A DNA stretch of 64,000 bases, taken from Collimonas fungivorans. Its GTDB lineage: Bacteria > Pseudomonadota > Gammaproteobacteria > Burkholderiales > Burkholderiaceae_D. Positions within the stretch are counted from its first letter, which is position 1. Each line of letters opens with the position of its first letter. The notes below the pieces were generated by a model, which did no database searches, had not been told where the DNA came from, and worked only from the letters and a program-made list of their open reading frames with translations. The stretch is from assembly GCF_001584145.1 (NCBI RefSeq), contig NZ_CP013232.1, positions 372,001-436,000 of the forward strand, given 5' to 3'. The position numbers were made by a program, and so were the translations under genes. Below are positions 15,553 through 23,680 of the stretch, piece by piece.

Positions 15553-16461
15553 CTACTCTTGCGGCGAGAGACGGTTTTTCTTGCAGCAGGCAGACGCGAT
15601 TTGCCTGCCTGTCTGCAGGGCGCTGGAGAAATCCGCATCGGACATTTGCGCGCCGGCGTTGCGCCTTAGCTGTTCTTCCGACAAAACGCTGTTTCTCGCA
15701 TCTGCCTCGGCTACCTTGTAGGCGAGGGATAGTCTGGCGTCGCGCGGCAGCAGTTCGCCGGCGTCATACACTTGCGACAGCAATGCCAAGGCAAATGGTT
15801 CTCCTTGTCCCGCAGCGGATTTCAGTTCGGTGACGGCTTCGGTTTTCCATTGTTGCACTACAGGATCCTCCGCGTTTTTTGCCAGGTCGGTGTCGCGGCC
15901 GTATGGCCCTTCCATGAAATAGTCAATCTGCGCCTCGACTTTTCCCGCGCGCGCGGCCACGGCCAGGAAGGAGAGGCGCTCCTGGAGTTGCGCCGGATTG
16001 ACGCCTTCGCACAATGCCAGAATTTTTTTCCGTTCTGTCTGAAATTGTTCAAGCTCGGCGGTGCTACGGTAGGCGGGAGCGGGTTCGTCATTACTGGCGC
16101 AAACCGCTGTCGCCTGGTAGACATTGTAGGCCGCGTCTTTATCGCCGGCCCTGGCCAGGCTGTTCCATTTGGAGATGTACTGCTGCGCCGTGAGCCCGCC
16201 CAGGTCGACCTGGCGGCCGTTGCGCGCATACACCGGGGCCGATGGAAGAGGAAGGGGGGCGAGGCCATTTCCCTGGTCCGCCGTTCCTGCAGCAAACGGC
16301 GATATCAATTCGCCGCCGAGAGGAGATTGAGTGGAAACAGGATCCCGGCTGGCGGTTTTCAGGCCCGGCTTTTCCCCGGAACTCCCTGTCGCCGACAGAT
16401 ACATTCCAAGGCACGCACCGGCCACTGCGAGCAGCAGCGAATAACGGATGATCGGGTTCAC
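15553..16461 (-). CDS. Exported or membrane-anchored protein of unknown function, Sel1-like helical repeats possible
   Basis: 302 residues with one N-terminal membrane segment (IIRYSLLLAVAGACLGMYL) and a Pro/Ser/Gly-rich linker to about residue 85. The rest is predicted helical, with pairs such as AARAGKVEAQIDYFMEGPYG and AAGQGEPFALALLSQVYDAGELL that resemble Sel1/TPR-like repeats, and ends with CCKKNRLSPQE. No catalytic motif recognised. It converges on the OmpA gene, only 11 bp between stops. Conserved-looking but functionally unassigned. Confidence 0.7.
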   Translation of the reverse strand: MNPIIRYSLLLAVAGACLGMYLSATGSSGEKPGLKTASRDPVSTQSPLGGELISPFAAGTADQGNGLAPLPLPSAPVYARNGRQVDLGGLTAQQYISKWNSLARAGDKDAAYNVYQATAVCASNDEPAPAYRSTAELEQFQTERKKILALCEGVNPAQLQERLSFLAVAARAGKVEAQIDYFMEGPYGRDTDLAKNAEDPVVQQWKTEAVTELKSAAGQGEPFALALLSQVYDAGELLPRDARLSLAYKVAEADARNSVLSEEQLRRNAGAQMSDADFSSALQTGRQIASACCKKNRLSPQE

Positions 16462-16602
16462 GACATCGGGAAGGCGCAGAAAAAATTAGCCAGGGACTGG
16501 CGGCGATTACTGTTTTCCATAAAACATCATCGCGCCAGACAGTTCGCTACGGGCCTGATGCCGGCACAGCGTAACCGGCATCAGGAGTCAGGCAGGCTAC
16601 GC

Positions 16603-17082
16603 TTAATTCCACAAATAGCAATATGCCTCGCTGGCTTCCAGGTTAGCGCCTTCGCCGCCGTTGGCCAACAGCTTCTTGATGAATCCATTCGGATGCGCCG
16701 AGTCAGGCGTGACGTTGCAGTTGTCGTGGACCCAGTGAATGCCATAGCCGCTGGTATACAGCTGGCCGCACATTTCCACTTTGTCGCCCAGTGCGAAGGC
16801 CGCCAGCGACTTCGGTATCGAAGTTGAATTCTTTTGATAATCCTTGGCGTAGACGTTGTCCATGGCAACGTCGTAAGTCCGGCCATCCTTGTCCGCTTTT
16901 ACGCTGATATGCGTATGCGAGAGCTTGACGCCCTTGAGCGCCTTGCCGTCCGCAAATGTCGGCTTGGCGTTGACGGTGCCCGTGAGATAGCTGCCGGCGG
17001 CAGCGTCGCAATCCGTTTGGCCATCGGCCATGGCGTACATTGCCTGAGTCAGCAGGCATAGGGCAAGCAGGAATCTTTTCAT
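16603..17082 (-). CDS. Small secreted protein of unknown function
   Basis: 159 residues with a clear signal peptide (MKRFLLALCLLTQAMYAMA). The mature part has a beta-rich pattern: LTGTVNAKPTF, YDVAMDNVYAKDYQ, LGDKVEMCGQLYTSGYGIHWVHDNC, then PNGFIKKL. The GDKVEMCGQL...GIHWVH...PNGF pattern recalls the OB-like DUF3465 family of periplasmic proteins, but this is a weak match made by eye. Four cysteines could form two disulfides. Upstream gap to 17430 is a probable promoter region. Confidence 0.65.
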   Translation of the reverse strand: MKRFLLALCLLTQAMYAMADGQTDCDAAAGSYLTGTVNAKPTFADGKALKGVKLSHTHISVKADKDGRTYDVAMDNVYAKDYQKNSTSIPKSLAAFALGDKVEMCGQLYTSGYGIHWVHDNCNVTPDSAHPNGFIKKLLANGGEGANLEASEAYCYLWN

Positions 17083-17430
17083 TTACCTTTTCTCCTTCAT
17101 GTTTCTATAAGGTCCATCGGTTAATAAGCAGGGGATGGCTTTTCGCTGCGACGCAGCACGGAGTTCCTCCGGCAGTGTTGTGCAAACCAGAATATCGCCC
17201 TGACGGCTTATAAAAAATACCAGTTATTTATTACGCAATGATGACTTATGGAAACACTTTATCGCAATGGAGGGTAGTTGTTCATGCCGCCCGTTGCAAG
17301 GATGGCACTAAGAAAACGCAGCCGCTCCATTCTATCCAAGCGTGCGCTTCTTAATTATTGTCAGCGTGTTTCAGACCTGAATCAATCCTCGTACACATAA
17401 CGAGGGCTAAAAAATAATGATGGAGACACC
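17083..17430. other. 348-bp divergent intergenic region
   Basis: Separates the secreted protein (minus strand) from the chaperone-like gene (plus strand). AT-rich around 17210-17260 and 17395-17420. The GGAG at 17422-17425 is the ribosome site of the downstream gene. No operator symmetry or coding potential was recognised. Confidence 0.5.
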
Positions 17431-18147
17431 ATGGCTCAACCAAAATTGATTTGGGGCGCCGTCGTATTGCTGGTTGTCGTCGGCACTCTTGCGATGGCAT
17501 GGAGCAGCGGCGACGATTCAACGCCCTCACCGGCAGCAAAAGCTCCCGAACAGATTTCGGCTGCGAACAAAGGAGCCGTCCCAACGGCAGAAGCGCCATC
17601 TTCTCGAAATACCGTGGCAGGCCCGGCTGAGCGGAGCCTGAACGTGGCTGCCTTGCGTAGGGAACTGGCGGGCCGCGCCGACGGCGAAGCTGAAGTGAAC
17701 CGCATACTTTCTTTCGCGCGCTTTCAGGACCAGGTCAGCGCATATGGCGAAAATCGGAAAAGCCTGTCCGATAAAGACAGGCGGGCAGAAGCGCAGAACA
17801 TCCTCAACGCCTTGCCTGACCACGTGGCCCGTAAGGAAATCATGCCGATCCAGGCGAAGGCCATGAGCATCGCCTTGCTGCAAGATTCTGAACCCGATCT
17901 GGCAACACGCAATACAGCCATCCAGAATGTCCAGCAACAGTGGAACGACTACGCCAGGCAAACCGTTGGACAATCGCCGGCGCAGGATCCGCGCCATCAG
18001 ATTTACGATCAGCAAAGTTTGCAAATCGTTCAGCGCGTGCAAGCTGCCGTCCCCGATGCGGTGCAGCAACAGGCAGTCATTGCACAGCAGTTGCAGGCCC
18101 TCCGCAGCCGCCTGTACGACAACGCTCCCGCAGCTGCCGCTCACTGA
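17431..18147 (+). CDS. Membrane-anchored chaperone-like accessory protein (paralogue A)
   Basis: 238 residues: one N-terminal membrane helix (IWGAVVLLVVVGTLAMAW), a Ser/Pro/Ala-rich linker to about residue 65, then a helical, Gln/Arg/Ala-rich periplasmic domain containing SLNVAALRRELAGRADGEAEV and NRILSFARFQDQV and ending QQLQALRSRLYDN. This layout (anchor, flexible linker, helical domain) is that of lipase foldases (Lif) and of phospholipase accessory proteins such as PlcR, though the Lif RxxFDY signature is absent. It sits 72 bp before the secreted esterase gene and has a paralogue directly after it, so a dedicated folding or secretion helper for that esterase is the best guess. Confidence 0.6.
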   Translation: MAQPKLIWGAVVLLVVVGTLAMAWSSGDDSTPSPAAKAPEQISAANKGAVPTAEAPSSRNTVAGPAERSLNVAALRRELAGRADGEAEVNRILSFARFQDQVSAYGENRKSLSDKDRRAEAQNILNALPDHVARKEIMPIQAKAMSIALLQDSEPDLATRNTAIQNVQQQWNDYARQTVGQSPAQDPRHQIYDQQSLQIVQRVQAAVPDAVQQQAVIAQQLQALRSRLYDNAPAAAAH

Positions 18148-18219
18148 CCAGTGCCCGTCGTCCCATTCCAGAAGTCCCATGCATATAAGCAGCGAATAAA
18201 CAAACCAGGAGAACAAATC

Positions 18220-19575
18220 ATGCCGATCTCAAAAATCGTAAAAGAACTGATATTGACCGTCTTATGCGTCTTCGCCATGGCGCATGGCCATGCAGCGACA
18301 GCGCCCGTTCCCGATCCCGCCATTCCCTATTACTCCTGGTACGAAGTGACCTTGCCGGCGGACAGCGGCGCCAGTTGCGCCAACGGTACGCCGTATCGCT
18401 TCTATATCAATCGCGCACAATCCGATAACCTGCTGTTGGGCATGGAGGGCGGCGGCGCATGCTGGAGCTACGGCACTTGTACCGGCAAAGGTACTGGAAC
18501 GGAAGCCGGTTATTCGGCCTCCAATCCGGACGGCATACCGAATAACTACATGAATGGGACGATAGCCGAATCCCTGGTTTCGTCGCTTCTGTCGCCGATC
18601 ATGACGCGCATGGATTTCTGGAGCTGGCTGAAAGGGACGCCTGCGGTTGAAACCCAGAGCTGGACCCAAGTCTTCATGCCTTATTGTTCCGCCGACATCC
18701 ACATGGGCAGTGCGATTCGCCAATATACCGATCCGACCAGCGGCGACTGGCGCCTGCAGCACTTCAACGGCATCAAGAACGCCCAGGCCGTGGCGCAATG
18801 GCTGGTGGCGCATGGTTTGTCCAAACCGCAACGGATGCTGGTGTGGGGCATGAGCGCCGGCGGTTATGGCGCATTGGCGGATTATGCTTACTTCCGCGAT
18901 ACGCTCAAACCGCAAGCCTATAGTTCCTTGCTGAATGACTCCGGTACGGTGTTTGTCACGGCGTTCAATGCCGATCCGGCCCAGCATCCATCGGTATACC
19001 TGTATGACACGGCGAAAAGCCAATGGGGTCTTGACGCAGCAGGCGGCATGCTGGCAACCAACAAGAAACTGTTGCCGAAGTACGACGAGAATGTCATGGG
19101 CAGCGTGTACCGGGCATTGAGTGCGCAGTATCCGCATGATCGCCTCGGGTATGCCTCGTTCCAGCAGGACAAAACGATATCAGGCTATCACTACACGCCA
19201 TTCGTACCGGCAATCCAAGGCTTGGCCGGCAATACATCGGCGCTGACGGCGGTCGACCTGGCGTTGTTCAAGCAAGAACTGCCAGGCATCCAGGCGGCAA
19301 TGGCGCCCTTGCCCAACTTCGGCTATTACCTGCCCTGGGCGCGCGGTGGCCTGATCAATGATCATACGGTGACGACGCTCACTTTTTCCGGAACAGATAT
19401 TCATGAAAACGGCATCAATACAAACATCGGGGATTTTATTAACGATCTTTTGTCTCAAAAGGACCCGGCGGATGCGCCGGTGATGAAAGTCTTCCGCACG
19501 GAGCAATGGTCGGACGCCAGTTTTGCTTCCGTCCTCGGATTCCTGGAAACGATTTTCAGCTCCATCTTCGGCTAA
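18220..19575 (+). CDS. Secreted pectin-acetylesterase/Notum-type carboxylesterase
   Basis: 451 residues from the ATG at 18220 (AGGAG at 18207-18211). Signal peptide (IVKELILTVLCVFAMAHGHA). Diagnostic motifs: the oxyanion-hole segment LLLGMEGGGACWSYGTC, the nucleophile elbow VWGMSAGGYGALADY with Ser212, and a likely catalytic His in GGLINDHTV. The family removes O-acetyl or O-palmitoleoyl groups from polysaccharide or protein; in soil bacteria plant or fungal cell-wall material is a plausible target. It is bracketed by two paralogous accessory-like genes. Several cysteines suggest folding in the periplasm before export. Substrate is inferred only. Confidence 0.85.
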   Translation: MPISKIVKELILTVLCVFAMAHGHAATAPVPDPAIPYYSWYEVTLPADSGASCANGTPYRFYINRAQSDNLLLGMEGGGACWSYGTCTGKGTGTEAGYSASNPDGIPNNYMNGTIAESLVSSLLSPIMTRMDFWSWLKGTPAVETQSWTQVFMPYCSADIHMGSAIRQYTDPTSGDWRLQHFNGIKNAQAVAQWLVAHGLSKPQRMLVWGMSAGGYGALADYAYFRDTLKPQAYSSLLNDSGTVFVTAFNADPAQHPSVYLYDTAKSQWGLDAAGGMLATNKKLLPKYDENVMGSVYRALSAQYPHDRLGYASFQQDKTISGYHYTPFVPAIQGLAGNTSALTAVDLALFKQELPGIQAAMAPLPNFGYYLPWARGGLINDHTVTTLTFSGTDIHENGINTNIGDFINDLLSQKDPADAPVMKVFRTEQWSDASFASVLGFLETIFSSIFG

Positions 19576-19629
19576 GCAGCATACACAGGCCTGCTCGCCA
19601 TGCGCGTTCAATCAAGCTGTCCAAGGGCT

Positions 19630-20232
19630 ATGCGGCTAATCGTCATCATGGCGATGACGATGGCCGCACTGCCGGCGACGGCTGCTGCGAGCGCGGCTGA
19701 GCAGGGAGCGGAAGGTAGAAATCCCGGCCCTGCCGAGCGCGGGCTGGATTTACCTGCATTGCGCCAGTCCTTGAGCAGCCGGCCCGACGGCGAAGAAAAA
19801 CTCGCCCATATCCTGGCATTTGCGCGCTTCCGCGATCGAATCGAAATGTTGGCCGTCCTGCCTTCCGGCGATCGTGTCAGACAGGCCTTGCAATTGCTCG
19901 AGGAACTCCCGGAGCACGTCTATCGCGGAGAGCTGCCGCCTGTCCAGGCAATTCCGCTTAGTTCCGCACTGCTGGAGTACGCAGAGTCTAATCCGGTTGC
20001 GCGTAGCCTGAAAGAAAAGCAGAGTGAGCAACGCTGGAAACAATATGCGCAAGAAACAGTTGGACCATCGCCTGCGCTGGATCCTCGCCACAAGATGTAT
20101 GAGCGGGAAAGTTTGCGCATCTATCAAGAAGTGATGTCCACGGTAAACGACCCGCAGCAACAGCAAGCAATGCTGATGAGCCGCTTGCAGGCTTTGCGGG
20201 TTCAGCTTTACGACAAGTCAAAGGAGGACTGA
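19630..20232 (+). CDS. Exported chaperone-like accessory protein (paralogue B)
   Basis: 200 residues from the ATG at 19630, which gives a clean signal sequence (MRLIVIMAMTMAALPATAAA); an ATG at 19600 is the alternative. The body matches the 17431 protein: RGLDLPALRQSLSSRPDGEEKL, HILAFARFRDRI, LEELPEHVYRGELPPVQA, QRWKQYAQETVGPSPALDPRHKMYERESLRIYQ, LQALRVQLYD (written as pieces). It lies 54 bp after the esterase stop. It seems to have a cleavable or short anchor where paralogue A has a longer linker, so the two may act at different steps. Confidence 0.6.
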   Translation: MRLIVIMAMTMAALPATAAASAAEQGAEGRNPGPAERGLDLPALRQSLSSRPDGEEKLAHILAFARFRDRIEMLAVLPSGDRVRQALQLLEELPEHVYRGELPPVQAIPLSSALLEYAESNPVARSLKEKQSEQRWKQYAQETVGPSPALDPRHKMYERESLRIYQEVMSTVNDPQQQQAMLMSRLQALRVQLYDKSKED

Positions 20233-20482
20233 AATATAAACTGGCGGTCCTCCGGATAGACTTATACCAACCTGTTTTTTGCCACAAATTAGTTGTTGAT
20301 TCGCAATAATTTGCATTGGACGAACAAAACCGGTGTTAATATTTTTGCCGTGGCTTGTCGGTTTCATTGAGAAACCACTCTGCATTTATGCCGCTTCAGA
20401 GTAATTTTCGATCTTCATGGTCAGATTACTTCTTTGCCTGACGCTTCCAAATGATCGCGATTGTTTAAAGCCGCAATGAGCC

Positions 20483-21301
20483 ATGCCTGCACAAAATTAC
20501 CTACATATCTGGGACGACAGGCTTTTGTATATCGCTCCTTCGATTGCGTCCGGAATGACGGTCCGTTCGACGGCCACCCTGTTGATTTCACTAACGGGGA
20601 AGCCATTCATATTGAGGCCGCTGAACGGAATATCGTTGCGATATCGTGCGGCGCTGGTGGCGCCGCATGTCGCGCGTGGTCTTGAAGCTGACAGTTGCGG
20701 CCTGCTGTCGTTAAACCTGGATCCGGTTTCCGTCAATTATCACGCATTGAGGAAAGTGGTAGGTACCGGGCCGATCCATGAAATCGACTGGCGCTGCTTT
20801 GGCAATTTACGCGACTTGTTCGAAGGAGTGATGCATGGCCAGATACAGGGACCGGCCTTGCACCGCTTTACGACCGTCTTGATCAACGCTATCTGTCAAG
20901 GCCGGCCGGCTGACGCCATTGTCGACGCCAGGGTGAAAATGGTAATGCAGCGCTTGCAGTGCGATTCTGAAAAGATTGTCCTCGCCGACCTTGCAGACAT
21001 CGCCGGTCTTTCACCATGCCGTCTCACCCATTTGTTCAGCCAGGAAATCGGTCTTTCGATCAAACGCTATCTGTTATGGGCCAAGGTCAGGCGTGCAGGG
21101 CAATTGCTGGTCAGCGGCAAGCCTTTGGTCGATATTGCGCACGCCAGCGGCTTTTCCGATTCGTCTCATATGAACAGGACTTATCAGCAATACTTCGGAC
21201 TGTCTCCTTCGTTCCTTGCTGATAACGCCAAGGTTGCGCTGACCGTCGACAATAGTGCAACAGCCATGTGGCGAGATGGTGGCAGCGGCGTCAGCTTTTG
21301 A
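20483..21301 (+). CDS. AraC-family transcriptional regulator
   Basis: 272 residues. The C-terminal third carries the double helix-turn-helix: DLADIAGLSPCRLTHLFSQEIGLSIKRYLLWAKVRRA, then DIAHASGFSDSSHMNRTYQQYFGLSPSF (pieces of one domain). The N-terminal part resembles a cupin-like sensor but without recognisable ligand residues. No Shine-Dalgarno is obvious before 20483. The 250-bp upstream region is AT-rich. Its target is unknown; it converges on the GlxA-type regulator gene. Confidence 0.87.
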   Translation: MPAQNYLHIWDDRLLYIAPSIASGMTVRSTATLLISLTGKPFILRPLNGISLRYRAALVAPHVARGLEADSCGLLSLNLDPVSVNYHALRKVVGTGPIHEIDWRCFGNLRDLFEGVMHGQIQGPALHRFTTVLINAICQGRPADAIVDARVKMVMQRLQCDSEKIVLADLADIAGLSPCRLTHLFSQEIGLSIKRYLLWAKVRRAGQLLVSGKPLVDIAHASGFSDSSHMNRTYQQYFGLSPSFLADNAKVALTVDNSATAMWRDGGSGVSF

Positions 21302-21345
21302 TCTTGTTTATCCTGGCGACGGCGAAAGCGGCACCGCAGTTCGAA

Positions 21346-22314
21346 CTACACGGCCTGGCTGCCGCCAAAGTTATTCCTGTACGCGTTTGGGCTGGTCCCG
21401 ACAACGCGTGCGAAATGCTCCCTGAGGGAAGTCGCCGAGCCGAAACCTGCCATGGCGGCGACCTGCTCGATGGATAGCGCGCTTGTTTCCAGGATATTTT
21501 GCGCGCGCCTTACCCTTGCCTGCAGCAACCATTGCAAAGGAGTGATGCCCAGCTGCTCGCGGAAGTGGCGGCTTAATGTGCGGGTGCTGGTTGCCGCCTG
21601 TCCTGCCAGATCGAGAAGGGTCAAGGGTTTGTCCAGATGCAGTTCAAGCCAATGGAGCAGCGGCTGCAACGAACCAGGCGATCCCGGCGGCGCATGGACG
21701 ATGAATTGTGACTGTCCCCCGGCGCGTTCAAGCGGCATGACGGCAAGCCGCGCAGCATCCGCCGCCGCGGCCGCCCCATAGTCGTTTCTTACCATGTGCA
21801 GGCACAGGTCGAATCCGGCGGCAGCTCCGGCCGAGGTCAGGATGCGGCCGTTGTCTACATACAGGACATCGGCATCAACCGAGACCAAAGGATAACGCCG
21901 CGCCAGTTCGGGAGCGGTTGCCCAATGGGTGGTTGCCCGCAAACCGTCCAGCAAGCCGCTTGCGGCAAGTATAAAAGCCCCCGAGCAGATCGAGGCGATC
22001 CGGGCTCGATTGCTTGCCGCGGTTTGCAGCGCATCAATGAGTTTGCCGGAAACAGCTGCGTTGAGATCTGACACGCCCGGCACGATGACCGTATCGGCTT
22101 CAGCCACAAATCCCAGGTCGTTCCGGATACGCATATCGAATTTCCCAGCCTTGACGGTCTTGCTTTCACTACACACACAGACTTGGTAAGCCTCATGTCG
22201 TCCTGCCAGCGAGACCCTGTCAAATATCTCGCAAGGTATGGACAGATCGAAAGGCACCACGCCATGAAACGCGACGACGGCAATTCGATGGGGGCGCTTC
22301 TGTTTAACGGACAT
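21346..22314 (-). CDS. GlxA-type AraC regulator with DJ-1/PfpI sensor domain
   Basis: 322 residues from the ATG at 22314 (AAAGGA upstream); the frame remains open to 22419. N-terminal DJ-1/PfpI-like domain (IAVVAFHGVVPFDLSIPCEIF, VIVPGVSDL, IASICSGAFILAASGLLDG with the elbow cysteine in CSG) followed by an AraC HTH (DLAGQAATSTRTLSRHFREQLGITPLQWLLQARVRRAQ, pieces). These regulators sense nitrogenous or osmolyte-type metabolites in some bacteria. Divergent from the DUF3817 gene at 22462, a likely target. Confidence 0.9.
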   Translation of the reverse strand: MSVKQKRPHRIAVVAFHGVVPFDLSIPCEIFDRVSLAGRHEAYQVCVCSESKTVKAGKFDMRIRNDLGFVAEADTVIVPGVSDLNAAVSGKLIDALQTAASNRARIASICSGAFILAASGLLDGLRATTHWATAPELARRYPLVSVDADVLYVDNGRILTSAGAAAGFDLCLHMVRNDYGAAAAADAARLAVMPLERAGGQSQFIVHAPPGSPGSLQPLLHWLELHLDKPLTLLDLAGQAATSTRTLSRHFREQLGITPLQWLLQARVRRAQNILETSALSIEQVAAMAGFGSATSLREHFARVVGTSPNAYRNNFGGSQAV

Positions 22315-22461
22315 GCGTAATCCTTTCCAGGCAAATGAGATAGCAGAAGCGGATTTCTCGAAAATGGCCGGAATCCGTTGGATATTGGCATTATAGCCAA
22401 TGGGCGAAATGCACCGCATCAGTCAGACTATGGCTACTGAAGAAACCTGGATTGGTCAAAT

Positions 22462-22812
22462 ATGGAAAAACATGATCTGGATTCATTAAAAGCGCTGCGT
22501 CAGCTTCGCATGGCTTCAATTATCGAGGGCGCCAGCCTGCTGATACTGCTTGGCATCGCCGTGCCGCTTAAACATGTCGCTGGCATTCCCGCCGCCGTAG
22601 CCGTCATGGGGCCGTTGCATGGGCTGACTTTCATTGCTTATGTGTGGCTGGCGGTGAACGTTATTTCCGGCGCCAAATGGAGTAAAAGCGATGCTGTCCG
22701 CATTCTGCTGGGAGCAGTCCTGCCGTTTGGCGGATTTTTCAACGCCAGGTTCATCCGCCAGCATGAGCTGGCGCTGGCAAGCAGCACAGGCGGCAAGGCA
22801 GGCCATCCGTGA
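22462..22812 (+). CDS. DUF3817 integral membrane protein
   Basis: 116 residues with three predicted membrane helices: IIEGASLLILLGIAVPLKHV, PLHGLTFIAYVWLAVNVISG and ILLGAVLPFGGFFNARFI. The pattern RxxSIIEG...PLHG...PFG is typical of DUF3817 (YdzA/YdfK-like small membrane proteins). Its stop overlaps the start of the next gene (GTGA at 22809-22812). Function unknown; probably controlled by the divergent GlxA-type regulator. Confidence 0.8.
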   Translation: MEKHDLDSLKALRQLRMASIIEGASLLILLGIAVPLKHVAGIPAAVAVMGPLHGLTFIAYVWLAVNVISGAKWSKSDAVRILLGAVLPFGGFFNARFIRQHELALASSTGGKAGHP

Positions 22813-23237
22813 TCTACCTGCTGGTGAAGTCGCTGCATATCTGTTCCGTCATCTTCTGGATAGGCGGAATGCTGCTTCAATGCATCTTGCTGATGTCCGG
22901 CTGTTCCCTGCCGGGGCCGTCGATGCCGGTTGAAATTTCCAGCCTGAAGATGCTGCACCGATGGCAGCGCGCGATCACCGGGCCCGCAATGATATTGACC
23001 TGGCTGTCGGGTCTTTTCATCGCGACCCAAGGCGGCTGGTTCGGCAGCCACTGGTTGTCGCTCAAGCTGGCGCTGGTCCTCGTGCTGTCGGCGATGCACG
23101 GCTCGCTGACGGGACTGCTGCGGCGCAGGATCAACTCCACATCCAGACAAACTTCGACGTTGTTCAGCTTTGCTCTGCCCGGCCTGTTTATCGTGACTGC
23201 AGCAATAGTCTTGTTAGTGATCACGAAGCCTTTCTGA
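22809..23237 (+). CDS. CopD-like small membrane protein
   Basis: 142 residues starting at a GTG that overlaps the previous stop by four bases, so translation is coupled. Four hydrophobic segments: IYLLVKSLHICSVIFWIGGM, AMILTWLSGLFIATQ, LSLKLALVLVLSAMHG and FALPGLFIVTAAIVLLVI. Conserved-looking histidines (LHICSVIFW, MLHRW, SAMHG) resemble heme- or copper-handling CopD/DUF2214-type proteins. Family call is tentative. Confidence 0.65.
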   Translation: MIYLLVKSLHICSVIFWIGGMLLQCILLMSGCSLPGPSMPVEISSLKMLHRWQRAITGPAMILTWLSGLFIATQGGWFGSHWLSLKLALVLVLSAMHGSLTGLLRRRINSTSRQTSTLFSFALPGLFIVTAAIVLLVITKPF

Positions 23238-23248
23238 CCTGCCAATGA

Positions 23249-23656
23249 TTAGGCAGAAACACGATCGAAAGCAACGCGAGCAGTTTCAACTTCGTCCCTG
23301 TGCAAGAAAGCCCACGTAGCCAGTGCCGTTACCGGAACCAGCACATCGCTTCCCAGTTTGGTAAGTTCGTAGTCGACCCGTGGCGGAATGCTCGGCGTCA
23401 CTGTGCGGGTGACATAGCCGTCGCGTTCCAGTCCGCGTAGCGTCGTTGTAAGTACTTTCTATGAAATGGCGCTCAGCGCCCGTTTCAATTCGCTGAAGCG
23501 CATGCTGCCGCCGGAAAGCATGTGTATTACCAGCAACGACCATTTGTCGCCGACACGCGCCAGGACATCCGTGACCGATTGACAGACATCTGGCGGCAAG
23601 TTGTCTATGCGGGCGGCGCAGGCGGGCTTGGTAACGTCAAGGTAACTTGGGTTCAT
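23249..23656 (-). pseudogene. HxlR-family regulator interrupted by an in-frame stop
   Basis: From ATG 23656 the protein reads as a normal HxlR winged-helix regulator (DVLARVGDKWSLLVIHMLSGG, MRFSELKRALSAIS) until a TAG at 23459-23461. In the same frame the rest of the family follows without a break: KVLTTTLRGLERDGYVTRTV, IPPRVDYELTKLGSDVL, and a TAA at 23249-23251. Relatives carry Gln at the stop position (SQK(V/M)LT), so a single CAG to TAG change explains it. The break falls inside the winged helix, so the product should be inactive unless the stop is read through or is a sequencing error. Divergent from the SDR gene it would normally repress. Confidence 0.85.
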
Positions 23657-23680
23657 AAAAGTGCCTTCTTGTAGTGCGAC

